This document shows positions 1 to 7,170 of a stretch of DNA of 14,163 bases, piece by piece. Source of the stretch: Roseomonas sp. Lineage in GTDB: Bacteria; Pseudomonadota; Alphaproteobacteria; Acetobacterales; Acetobacteraceae. The position numbers were made by a program, and so were the translations under genes. The stretch is from the NCBI GenBank assembly GCA_020249415.1, contig JADCFR010000510.1:1-14163 (forward strand). Direction: 5' to 3'. Each line of letters begins with the position of its first letter. The stretch's first letter is position 1. The notes beneath the pieces were generated by a model. That model worked only from the letters and a program-made list of their open reading frames with translations, was not told the origin of the DNA and did no database searches.

Positions 1-340
1 CTGGCGGGCGTTTGGCCGGGTCGCGCCAATCAAGTGGGCTTGCCGCAATGCGCCGCGCACTGCCATCGGCCAGATCGAACACTGGCAGGCCCTCCGGTTC
101 GGCTTCCACCCAAGCATCTCGCGCACCGATATCGGCCAGGAAACGCAGCGCGGCGCGATTGGCGCCCATCAGCGCATGGGTGCCGTTATCCGTGCCATCA
201 GGCAAAGCGCGGCAGCGCCCGCCCGCCACAGGTGTTGCTTCATGCAGCATCACCGCGCGGCCACGCTCCGCGAGCCGTAGCGCCGCCACCAAACCAGCGA
301 CTCCGGCGCCAATGACATGGCATGTGGCGGTGCTGTTCAC
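1..340 (-). CDS. hpnE: HpnE hydroxysqualene dehydroxylase, N-terminal part (cut by left edge)
   Basis: This FAD-dependent amine-oxidase/desaturase-fold enzyme removes the hydroxyl group of hydroxysqualene to give squalene, the last step of the HpnCDE route from FPP. Only the first 113 codons are present; the gene continues past position 1. The translation shows a Rossmann dinucleotide motif near the start (VIGAGVAGLVAA, about residues 9-20), a conserved acidic residue at the end of the second strand (HEATPVAGGR, Glu about 37) and an NGTHALMGAN segment that resembles the NGQH block of HpnE proteins. The start is GTG at 338-340, which overlaps the TGA of the upstream hpnCD gene (GTGA, 4 nt), so translation is probably coupled. 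The position directly after an HpnC-HpnD protein strongly supports HpnE over a generic carotenoid desaturase. The C-terminal half cannot be checked here. Confidence 0.88.
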   Translation of the reverse strand, partial: MNSTATCHVIGAGVAGLVAALRLAERGRAVMLHEATPVAGGRCRALPDGTDNGTHALMGANRAALRFLADIGARDAWVEAEPEGLPVFDLADGSARRIAASPLDWRDPAKRPP

Positions 341-1998
341 GCGCGGCTGGTGCTGGCTTGCGGCATGGGCATGATCCCCATGGCATAAGCTGCCATTTGC
401 AGTTTCTCGCCGCGCGTCAGGCGCGGGCGTGGCCGAGGCAAGCCAAAACCGCGCGCCATGAGCCGTTCAAACAGCCGCTGATAGCCCCACATCATAATGC
501 GCGCCGGCAAAAGGGCGCGTTGATCCAAATGGCGCAGCTCTGCCGCCGCTCGCGCGAAGCCGGCTTCGGCTTGCTGTGCCAAATGCGCCGCAGCACGCGC
601 GAAGCCTGGGCTTGCGATCAGCGTCGCGGCGGGTGCGTCGGCCACACCTTGAGCCGCCAGCAAATCAAGCGGCAGATAGACGCGGTCGCGCAGCGCATCC
701 TCATCCAGGTCGCGCAGGATATTCACCAATTGTAGTGTGCGCCCAAGCGCCAGGCCGAAATCCGCCGCTTCCGGCGCGCCGAAAATCCGCACCGCCATGG
801 CGCCAACACTGCCGGCGACGCGACGACAATACAGGTTCAGCGCTTCGCTATCGGCGATGCGGAGCCTTGGCGTGGCATCGGTTTCCATCCCCGCAATCAT
901 CGCTTCACATTCTTCGATAGGCAGTGCGAAATTTTCGCGCGCCAGCGCCAATTCGCGGGACAAAGCACAATCCGGCGCGCGGAGCTTGCCGCGCCAATCC
1001 GAAAGGAAGCGGCGCTTTTCCGCTTCCGGCATGGCGCCATCAGCAATGTCATCCACCGCGCGGCAAAAGGCATAAACCGCCCAAAGTGCCCGGCGCCTTT
1101 CGCCTTTCAGTGCCGACATGCCGCGCGCGAAGGAAGACCCCGCGCGCCCAACCCGCGCACTGACCAGTGCCGCATCGCTTGGGCCTGTGCCGAGTGCCGC
1201 GCGAAAGCCATGCAAAAAATCCAGTCGCGATAGCGCAACCCGGCCCAATACAGGATCCGCCGCGCGCAGCCGCGCCAATAGTCGCCGCCCGAGAGCAATA
1301 GTCACAGCACTTTCGCGCGCCAGACGCTTGGCCGCGATCAGCCCTGGCAGCGCAGCAGCGGCATCCAGCCTTTCTTCCACCTGATCAAGCGCAGCATCCA
1401 GCACGGCGCGCCGTGCTTCACTATTGGCGGGCTCGAAGAAGCGCGCCTCACCGCCGGCCAAATCCATCCAGGGCTCGGGCAGATAGACGCGCCCGATATC
1501 ACGCCGATCCGGCACCAGGTCTTGCAGGTGATTGATGATTTGCAAGGCGGTGCAGAGCGCATCGGCGGCTGCGATGGCCTCAGGCTTTGTCTCATGATGC
1601 AGGCGGAGCAACATGCGCCCGACCGGATTGGCTGACCGCGCGCAGTAATCTTCCAGCGCTGCCCAATCTGCGTAACGCGCTTGCACCGCATCCTGCCGAA
1701 AGGCCGAGAGCATGAGGCGCGCCTCATCCGTGCCGCTGCTTGCCTGATGCAATGCTGTTGCTGCTGGTTCCGCCGTTGCGGGATCATCAAGTGCGGCTTC
1801 AAGTGCGGCCAGGCGGCGTAGCTTTTCCGGCGGGTCTAGTGCCGGGTCATCGGCAATGTCATCGGCGGCGCGCACAAAGCGATAAAACCCCAGCACCTTC
1901 GGGCGGATTTCCGGCGCCAGCAGCCGGGACGCGACAGGGAAATTCTCAGACCCCGAATCGCGTGTTGGCGCGCGGGAGGCAGCGCTTTCAGCGATCAT
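337..1998 (-). CDS. HpnC-HpnD fusion: hydroxysqualene synthase joined to presqualene diphosphate synthase
   Basis: One 553-residue frame holds two complete trans-isoprenyl-diphosphate-synthase-like domains. Residues about 17-270 match HpnC: a SENFPVASRLL opening, a first Asp-rich motif DDIADD (46-51) and a second, DLVPD (160-164), followed by GRVYLP. Residues about 276-553 match HpnD: GSSFARGM near 287, a first Asp-rich motif DDIAD (316-320) and a second, DLDED near residue 430, again followed by RVYLP. HpnD condenses two FPP to presqualene diphosphate and HpnC converts that to hydroxysqualene, so the fusion could pass the intermediate directly. The two are usually separate genes of about 280-300 codons each. 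The linker is only a few residues (about 270-276), with no stop or frameshift visible. The start is ATG at 1996-1998, which overlaps the upstream TGA as ATGA; longer in-frame starts would run deep into the upstream gene. There is no strong Shine-Dalgarno sequence, so coupling is likely. Confidence 0.87.
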   Translation of the reverse strand: MIAESAASRAPTRDSGSENFPVASRLLAPEIRPKVLGFYRFVRAADDIADDPALDPPEKLRRLAALEAALDDPATAEPAATALHQASSGTDEARLMLSAFRQDAVQARYADWAALEDYCARSANPVGRMLLRLHHETKPEAIAAADALCTALQIINHLQDLVPDRRDIGRVYLPEPWMDLAGGEARFFEPANSEARRAVLDAALDQVEERLDAAAALPGLIAAKRLARESAVTIALGRRLLARLRAADPVLGRVALSRLDFLHGFRAALGTGPSDAALVSARVGRAGSSFARGMSALKGERRRALWAVYAFCRAVDDIADGAMPEAEKRRFLSDWRGKLRAPDCALSRELALARENFALPIEECEAMIAGMETDATPRLRIADSEALNLYCRRVAGSVGAMAVRIFGAPEAADFGLALGRTLQLVNILRDLDEDALRDRVYLPLDLLAAQGVADAPAATLIASPGFARAAAHLAQQAEAGFARAAAELRHLDQRALLPARIMMWGYQRLFERLMARGFGLPRPRPRLTRGEKLQMAAYAMGIMPMPQASTSRA

Positions 1999-3098
1999 GC
2001 CGTGCCGCTGGCGGAATAGGCACGGCCCTTCCAGCCGGCAGGGCGCCCGATCAGCACCCGCACCAGCGCGGTCCATTGAATGGCGAGCCCAACCAATACC
2101 GCAAAGGGATGCAGCGGCACGGTCCACCAGGCTTCACGCGTTTTGAAGGTAATGGCGGCGCGCAAGGCAAAGACCAGCAGAATGGCGAGCGCCGCCTGCC
2201 ACTCCGGCAACAGAAAGAACGGCCAGATATGCGCGCCCGCCAGAAGCGTCGTCCAGATCGGCAGGCCAATCGGTGTCGCCATGCCTTCATGCGCATTCTT
2301 GATGAAGCCATTCCAGCTTGCGCGCAGCCCATCATACATGCGGCATTCGGCAAGCTGCACGCCTTCCACCATCTCTGTGCGGAAACCGGCACCGCGCAGC
2401 TTTCGCGCCAGCTGCAACCCATCATGAAGCGAGCCGCGGATTGCCCCATGCCCGCCAAGGGTTTCGTAAGCGCCACGCTCAAAAAGGATCAATTGCCCGC
2501 AGGCCGCGCCAAGCTCGGCACGTTCCGTCTCTGCCCGCCCACCGCCAGGCAGATAGCCGATCAGCAGCAGATTGATCATGGGCACGGTCAGCGCCTCACC
2601 CAAACTGCCAATGATCTGGCGTGGCACGCCAGTCACCATCGCAAGCTTTTGCCGCGCAGCATGGCCAGCCATGCGCGCCGCGGCATCGCGCGCAAGGCGC
2701 ACATCGGCATCAATGAACAGGAAATGCGTCCCCCGCGCTGCCTCTGCCAGCCGCGCGCAGGCATGTACCTTGCCGGTCCAGCCTTGCGGCAGTGGCGGAC
2801 AGGCCAGCAACCGCACCCGCGCATCACGCGCGGCATAGGCGCTGACAATCGCTGCCGTGCGATCGCTTGACGCATCATCCATCACCAGCACTTCAATCGC
2901 GACACCTTGTTGCGCAAGTGCGGCATCAAGGCAGACGCTGATATGCGCTTCCTCATTACGCGCCGGGATCAGAATGGATACCAGCGCATCCTTGGGCGCC
3001 GGCCCCGCGGCCTTCGCCATGCGGCGGAGGTTATCCAGCGCGAAACCAATTGGCATCAGCGCCAAGGCGAGCGCGATCCAGGGCAGGAAATCTGTCAT
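1995..3098 (-). CDS. crtQ: Family-2 glycosyltransferase, CrtQ-like (carotenoid ester glycosyltransferase)
   Basis: A 367-residue membrane-associated GT2 enzyme that probably transfers a sugar from a nucleotide sugar to a carboxylated C30 carotenoid. Visible features in order are an N-terminal hydrophobic segment (about 4-22), the GT-A opening SILIPARNEE (41-50), an acidic pair MDDASSD (73-79), GWTGKVHACA (106-115), the DAD metal site (130-132), and two or more hydrophobic segments in the last 100 residues. The C-terminus WKGRAYSA closely resembles the WKGRQYS end that I recall for staphylococcal CrtQ, and the overall length (about 370) fits. HpnB, the hopanoid-associated GT2, is the main alternative because hpnCD follows, but the C-terminal tail and the desaturase neighbours favour CrtQ. 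The start ATG at 3096-3098 overlaps the acyltransferase stop (ATGA) and has a GGAG eight bases upstream (3107-3110). Confidence 0.78.
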   Translation of the reverse strand: MTDFLPWIALALALMPIGFALDNLRRMAKAAGPAPKDALVSILIPARNEEAHISVCLDAALAQQGVAIEVLVMDDASSDRTAAIVSAYAARDARVRLLACPPLPQGWTGKVHACARLAEAARGTHFLFIDADVRLARDAAARMAGHAARQKLAMVTGVPRQIIGSLGEALTVPMINLLLIGYLPGGGRAETERAELGAACGQLILFERGAYETLGGHGAIRGSLHDGLQLARKLRGAGFRTEMVEGVQLAECRMYDGLRASWNGFIKNAHEGMATPIGLPIWTTLLAGAHIWPFFLLPEWQAALAILLVFALRAAITFKTREAWWTVPLHPFAVLVGLAIQWTALVRVLIGRPAGWKGRAYSASGTA

Positions 3099-3913
3099 GG
3101 CGCTGTCTCCGCGCGTTGTTCATGTCGGGGGTCAAAGCGTTCACCGCGCAGCAGCGCCTTGGCGCGGCGCCAGCTTTGATAAATGCCGCCCATGCCCTCC
3201 CGCCCCTGCACCAGGGTTTGAAACGCTGCCGGATCGCGCGCGATGGCATCGGCGCTGAGCTTTTCCATCACGCCCGCCAAGGCATCAGACAGCAGCGCCG
3301 TGCGCGCTTCACGCGGCGCGGCCAGCAGGTTGGCGGCCGGGATCGGCGCACCGAAAGCGGCGAGCATTTCCGCCTTGCGCTCACTCCAGAAGGGGTAATC
3401 AAGCGCCAAGGGAACAAACACCGCCTCAGGCGCCATTTCCGGCAGGCGGATCATGCCAGGCGCAATCGGCACCGGCCTTTCGCGCGGGTCACTGAAGCGC
3501 CCTGGCGCATTGATCCACAGGATATGCGCGGGATCAGCCAGCACCTTTTCCACCACGCGCAAAAACGCCACCGATCCGCGCGCCGAACCGGTTTCGATCC
3601 CGAAAACACCAAGCCGCTTCATGAAGCGATATTTTTCCAGCGCCGCGGCATCCATCGGCGTGAACAAGGGGCGTTCTGGCAAAAGCCGGCGATAGAGCAG
3701 CATGAAAGCCACGCCATCCCACCAGGAGGGATGATTGGCGAAGATCACGGCGGGTTTGCCTTCCGGCAAATCAGGCAGGCCCCAGTGCGCCACGCGCAAG
3801 GCGCGCATGTGCTTGGCAAAGAAACGCGTGAACATGAAATCAAAAAATTCCAGATGGCGCAGCGAACGCAGCGCCACCGGATCAGGCAATTTTTGTCCCG
3901 GCGTCTTCGTCAT
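3095..3913 (-). CDS. PlsC-family acyltransferase, probable CrtO-like carotenoid acyltransferase
   Basis: A 272-residue member of the lysophospholipid (glycerol-3-phosphate) acyltransferase superfamily. The catalytic H-x4-D motif is clear as NHPSWWD (His61, Asp66). The third conserved block, normally close to EGTRS, is here NAPGRFSDPRERP (about 135-147), a divergent form seen in a subgroup of these enzymes. No clear transmembrane helix is visible. In staphyloxanthin synthesis an acyltransferase (CrtO) esterifies the glucose that CrtQ adds, so its position between a terminal oxidase and a CrtQ-like glycosyltransferase suggests the same role. It is not a sequence homologue of S. aureus CrtO by anything I can see. 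The start ATG at 3911-3913 overlaps the upstream TGA by 4 nt and lacks a Shine-Dalgarno sequence, so it probably depends on coupling. General phospholipid acylation remains possible. Confidence 0.75.
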   Translation of the reverse strand: MTKTPGQKLPDPVALRSLRHLEFFDFMFTRFFAKHMRALRVAHWGLPDLPEGKPAVIFANHPSWWDGVAFMLLYRRLLPERPLFTPMDAAALEKYRFMKRLGVFGIETGSARGSVAFLRVVEKVLADPAHILWINAPGRFSDPRERPVPIAPGMIRLPEMAPEAVFVPLALDYPFWSERKAEMLAAFGAPIPAANLLAAPREARTALLSDALAGVMEKLSADAIARDPAAFQTLVQGREGMGGIYQSWRRAKALLRGERFDPRHEQRAETAP

Positions 3914-5493
3914 TCCGCGGCGGCAGGCAATTCAGCCTCTCGACGCCCGGCCAATTCCGCTTCGGGCGACATGCCGCGCCCGCCAAGATCGCGATCCAGC
4001 GCATCGGCAGCAATCCAGCCAGACATCATCACCATCGGCATGCCGGGGCCAGGATGTGCTGCGCCACCCGCCAAATAGAGCCCCTTGATCGCCTTGCTGC
4101 GATTGCTCGGCTTGAAGGCGCCGGTGAAGGAACCATGGGATGCCAGACCGTAAATCGCACCATTCAAAACCTTGTAGCGGTTATGGATATCCACCGGCGT
4201 CAATTGGCTTTCGCAAACAATCCGGCTCTCAAGGTCTTCCATCCCCGCCGTCCGCTTCAGCTTATCCAGGATTTTCTGACGATAGGCCGGGAACATCTTC
4301 GACCAATCATGATGCGGGCGAAGATAGGGCGTGTGCACCAGCACATAAAGCGCTTCGCCACCTTCAGGTGCCACGGAAGGATCAGTCCCCGATGGCGCGG
4401 CCAAATAGGCTGTCGGGTCCGGCGCCGGTTCACCCTTGCGGTAGATGGCATCGAATTCTTCTTCCGCATCGCGGGAGAAGACGAAATCATGATGCGCCAA
4501 ATGTTCGTAGCGGCGATTGAGCCCGAGATAGAGCACCACACCGGAACAGGCGGGCTCATCCTTCTTGGCATAGCGCTGCGACGCATTGCCCTTCACCAAT
4601 TCCGTATAGGTGCGGATGGCATCCATGTTGGAAATCAGCGCATCGCAGGCAATGCGTTCGCCATTCGCGGTCACGCTGCGCACCGCGCCGCCGACGATCT
4701 CAATATCCGTCACTTCGGCATTGGTGCGTAGATCAGCGCCGAGTGAGGCCGCGAGGTTCGCAAGCCCTTCGGCCGTGGCGCGCGTGCCGCCCACTGGATA
4801 CCAAACGCCCTCGGACGCCTGCATATCGCCGATGCTGCACAGCACGGCGGGCGCCAGATAGGGGCTGGATCCGACATATTGCGTGAAGTGATCAAGCATC
4901 TGCGCCAATTGCTCATTCGGCACATGGCCGCGAATGACCTTCGCCACCGTCTGGCCCATGCGCAAAGCCATGACATCGCGCAGCACATCGGGCTTGAAAT
5001 TATCGCCAAGGTTCAGCGTATCGCCAATGCCCTCCACCGGCTTCCAGAAGAAGAATTTCTCGGAAACCTTGTGCAAATGGCGGGCGACGCGCTGGAAGCG
5101 CTCATACCCCGCGCCATTCACACCGCCAGGCGCGAAATCATCCATCAGCCGCGCCATATCCTGCACGTTTTCGATCAGATCAATCTGCTTGCTGCCATCA
5201 AAAAAGCAGCGCCATTGCGGATCAAGCCGGATCAGCGGCATTTCCTGCTGCTGATTGCGGCCTGCTTCCGCGAAAATGCGGCGCAGTACACGCGGCACGG
5301 TAAGGATGGTGGGGCCCATATCGAAGCGGAAATTCCCACGACCATCCGGTGATGGCAGGTTGAGCACCGCTGCCTTGCCGCCAAGCCAGGAGTTACGCTC
5401 AAGAACCGTGACTTGATGCCCACGCGCCTGCGCGGTGGCGGCCGCTGCAAGCCCGCCCAAACCGCTGCCGATGACAACTACCTTGGCACCCAT
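3910..5493 (-). CDS. CrtP/CrtNb-like C30 carotenoid oxidase (CrtI superfamily)
   Basis: A 527-residue FAD-dependent oxidoreductase of the phytoene desaturase superfamily. The N-terminal Rossmann motif is VVVIGSGLGGLAAAA (about 5-19), followed by LERNSWLGGK with the ribose-binding Glu at 32. The C-terminal flavin-binding block is GLYLAGGAAHPGPGMPMVMM, with HPGPG in place of the HPGSG of the neighbouring desaturase. The second CrtI-like paralogue in C30 clusters usually oxidises the terminal methyl group to an aldehyde (CrtP, or CrtNb of methylotrophs), and that role fits here. The assignment of the two paralogues is by resemblance and could be reversed. The start ATG at 5491-5493 has the best ribosome binding site of the operon (AAGGAG, 5502-5507, 8 nt spacing), inside a 15-nt gap after the upstream stop. 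An aldehyde dehydrogenase for the next oxidation step is not in the window. Confidence 0.75.
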   Translation of the reverse strand: MGAKVVVIGSGLGGLAAAATAQARGHQVTVLERNSWLGGKAAVLNLPSPDGRGNFRFDMGPTILTVPRVLRRIFAEAGRNQQQEMPLIRLDPQWRCFFDGSKQIDLIENVQDMARLMDDFAPGGVNGAGYERFQRVARHLHKVSEKFFFWKPVEGIGDTLNLGDNFKPDVLRDVMALRMGQTVAKVIRGHVPNEQLAQMLDHFTQYVGSSPYLAPAVLCSIGDMQASEGVWYPVGGTRATAEGLANLAASLGADLRTNAEVTDIEIVGGAVRSVTANGERIACDALISNMDAIRTYTELVKGNASQRYAKKDEPACSGVVLYLGLNRRYEHLAHHDFVFSRDAEEEFDAIYRKGEPAPDPTAYLAAPSGTDPSVAPEGGEALYVLVHTPYLRPHHDWSKMFPAYRQKILDKLKRTAGMEDLESRIVCESQLTPVDIHNRYKVLNGAIYGLASHGSFTGAFKPSNRSKAIKGLYLAGGAAHPGPGMPMVMMSGWIAADALDRDLGGRGMSPEAELAGRREAELPAAAE

Positions 5494-5508
5494 CGCGCCC
5501 TCTCCTTC

Positions 5509-7080
5509 TCAGTCGCCAGAAACGGACTCGTTGGCCCGCATATGGCGCGGGCTACGCTCACTCCGCGCCAAGCCCAGATCCTGCAACAATAAATCGGTGC
5601 TGATGCGCGCACCTTCATAAATCACCGGCAAGCCACTGCCCGGATGCGTGCCGCCACCCACCAGATAAACGCCCTTCGACTTACCGAACCGATTGCGCGG
5701 GCGGAAATGCATCATCTGCCGCACATTATGCGCCAGGTTGAAGGTGGCCCCATAGCCCACCGCATATTCATCCTGCCAACCTTGCGGCGAGAGGATTTTC
5801 TCATACCGGATGCGGCTTTCGATATCATGCAGACCAAGCGCCTTCAGCCGATCCAGCGCCAGCCGCCGATACCGCGGCGCCTCTGCCGCCCAATCAGCGC
5901 CGCCCAACAAATTCGGCACCGGCACCAGCATGTAAAGCGTGGAATGCCCAGGCGGGGCGAGTGACGGATCAGTGCCAGACGCTGCCTGCACATAAAGCGA
6001 TGGATTTTGCGGAATAATGCCGGCTTCGATTTGCGCCAGATTATTCTCATAATCCTCGGCCAGCAACACCGAGTGATGCGCCAGATCAAGCTTTCCTTCA
6101 ATGCCAAGATAAAGCATGAAGGTGGAACAGGAATACCGCGCCTCGGCGATTTTCTTGTCGGGCCATTGCGGGCGCTGTTCTTCTTCCATCAGCCCCGGAA
6201 TGGCATGGGCGAAATCGGCATTCACCACCACGGCATCGGCGGCATGCAGCCGCCCGCCCGCTTCAACACCCACGGCGCGCCGGCCTTCAAAGACAATGCG
6301 ATCCACCTTAGTGTTCAGGCGAATATCCACGCCGACGCTCTCAGCGACGCGCGCCATGGCTTCCGAGACCACGCCGCAACCGCCGCGCGGATGAAACACA
6401 CCATGTTCATATTCCAGGAAAGACAGGATGGAGAACATGCTCGGGCAGCGGAAGGGACTCATGCCCAGGTATTTGGACTGGAAGGAAAACGCCAAGCGCG
6501 TGCGCGGATCGGAGAAGTGTCTTTGCAATTCCTGATCCAGCGAAAGCCAGGGCCGCAAATGCTTAAGCCCATTCATCACTTCCGGCGCCAGATAGGTCAT
6601 CACGCCATGAAAGGGCCGTTGCAGCACTGGGCGGAAGGCTTCCAGCTTGACGCGGTTTTCCGCCATGAAGCTTCGCACGCCAGGCGCATCGGCGGGGTTT
6701 ATCTTGGCCACCTCCGCTTCCATGCGCGCCAGATCGGGGGTCGCGTCAATCGAAACCGGATTGGCACCTTCGAAGATCAGCCGGTATTGCGGATCAAGGC
6801 GGATCAGATCCACCTCATCCTCAAGCCGCGCACCGCAGGCTTCAAAGATTTCCGCCAGGATGCGCGGATACAAAAAGAAGGTCGGCCCGATATCAAAACG
6901 ATAGCCGCCAGGCGCGGTCACGGTGCGCGTGCGCCCGCCAACCACGCCATCCTTCTCATAGACCGTGACCCGGACGCCGGAGGAAGCGAGCAGCATGGCA
7001 GCCGCCAGCCCCCCGGGTCCGGCGCCGATCACGGCGACATGGGGGCGGGTTTGCGAAAGGGAGGAAGGTGATGCGTTCAT
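5509..7080 (-). CDS. crtN: CrtN-like squalene/diapophytoene desaturase (CrtI superfamily)
   Basis: A 523-residue FAD-dependent desaturase, first gene of the operon. It shows the dinucleotide motif VAVIGAGPGGLAAAM (about 15-29), VYEKDGVVGGRTRT with Glu42, a following GYRFDIGPTFF block typical of CrtI/CrtN, and the C-terminal flavin-binding block GVYLVGGGTHPGSGLPVI. Paired with HpnCD and HpnE and with no C40 phytoene synthase nearby, the likely substrate is squalene or its dehydro form, giving diapolycopene-type C30 polyenes. The N-terminus has about ten polar residues before the Rossmann strand. The start ATG at 7078-7080 is the only sensible one before that strand; its Shine-Dalgarno sequence is poor (AAAGA at best). 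A C40 phytoene desaturase is the alternative if a crtB lies elsewhere in the genome. Confidence 0.8.
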   Translation of the reverse strand: MNASPSSLSQTRPHVAVIGAGPGGLAAAMLLASSGVRVTVYEKDGVVGGRTRTVTAPGGYRFDIGPTFFLYPRILAEIFEACGARLEDEVDLIRLDPQYRLIFEGANPVSIDATPDLARMEAEVAKINPADAPGVRSFMAENRVKLEAFRPVLQRPFHGVMTYLAPEVMNGLKHLRPWLSLDQELQRHFSDPRTRLAFSFQSKYLGMSPFRCPSMFSILSFLEYEHGVFHPRGGCGVVSEAMARVAESVGVDIRLNTKVDRIVFEGRRAVGVEAGGRLHAADAVVVNADFAHAIPGLMEEEQRPQWPDKKIAEARYSCSTFMLYLGIEGKLDLAHHSVLLAEDYENNLAQIEAGIIPQNPSLYVQAASGTDPSLAPPGHSTLYMLVPVPNLLGGADWAAEAPRYRRLALDRLKALGLHDIESRIRYEKILSPQGWQDEYAVGYGATFNLAHNVRQMMHFRPRNRFGKSKGVYLVGGGTHPGSGLPVIYEGARISTDLLLQDLGLARSERSPRHMRANESVSGD

Positions 7081-7104
7081 CCGGCGTTCTGTCTTTACTG
7101 CCTA

Positions 7105-7134
7105 ACGATACCAAATGTCCAAAAGCAATTACAA
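7105..7134 (-). promoter_or_regulatory. Possible promoter of the carotenoid operon
   Basis: On the minus strand a TTGTAA (7129-7134) lies 18 bases before TATCGT (7105-7110), each matching four of six sigma-70 consensus bases. The stretch is much richer in A and T than its surroundings and lies just upstream of the first operon gene. The match is weak and rests on inspection only. A competing reading uses TTGGAC and AGTAAA further downstream. Confidence 0.3.
7116..7133. promoter_or_regulatory. PpsR/CrtJ-type palindrome TGT-N12-ACA
   Basis: The sequence reads TGT at 7116-7118, twelve bases, then ACA at 7131-7133, and so is the same on both strands. This is the published consensus of the PpsR/CrtJ redox and light repressor that controls pigment genes in phototrophic alphaproteobacteria. 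It overlaps the promoter-like elements upstream of crtN, where a bound repressor would block transcription. Only one copy is visible, while PpsR often binds two, so chance is not excluded. Confidence 0.4.
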
Positions 7135-7137
7135 ACC

Positions 7138-7170
7138 AGGCCGGTCAGAGGGGCTTAGCCGGCCTAAGCC
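7138..7170 (-). terminator. Two overlapping stem-loops at the end of the acyl-CoA dehydrogenase gene
   Basis: One perfect 7-bp repeat pairs GGCTTAG (7152-7158) with CTAAGCC (7164-7170) around a 5-base loop and includes the TAG stop codon. A second pairs AGGCCGG (7138-7144) with CCGGCCT (7159-7165) around 14 bases. They share bases and cannot form together. Downstream on the minus strand come TTTG and later TTTT, not a clean T-run, so termination is plausible but unproven. Confidence 0.45.

Noticed and set aside
1999..2127. Longer start for the HpnC-HpnD protein at 2127
   Set aside because: The extra 43 residues lie over the end of the glycosyltransferase gene and are not conserved-looking. 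The ATGA overlap at 1995-1998 gives the expected HpnC N-terminus.
1995..3098. Hopanoid glycosyltransferase HpnB
   Set aside because: Considered because hpnCD and hpnE follow, but the WKGRxYS C-terminus, the GWTGKVHAC segment and the neighbouring CrtN/CrtP-like genes fit CrtQ better.
3050..4078. Plus-strand 342-codon open frame
   Set aside because: It is antisense to the acyltransferase and to the flanking carotenoid genes. The composition is rich in Arg, His and Gln, as in other complement-strand artefacts here.
3910..7080. Two genes of a C40 (phytoene/lycopene) pathway
   Set aside because: No phytoene synthase or GGPP synthase is in the operon, while squalene synthesis genes are. A C40 role cannot be fully excluded without the rest of the genome.
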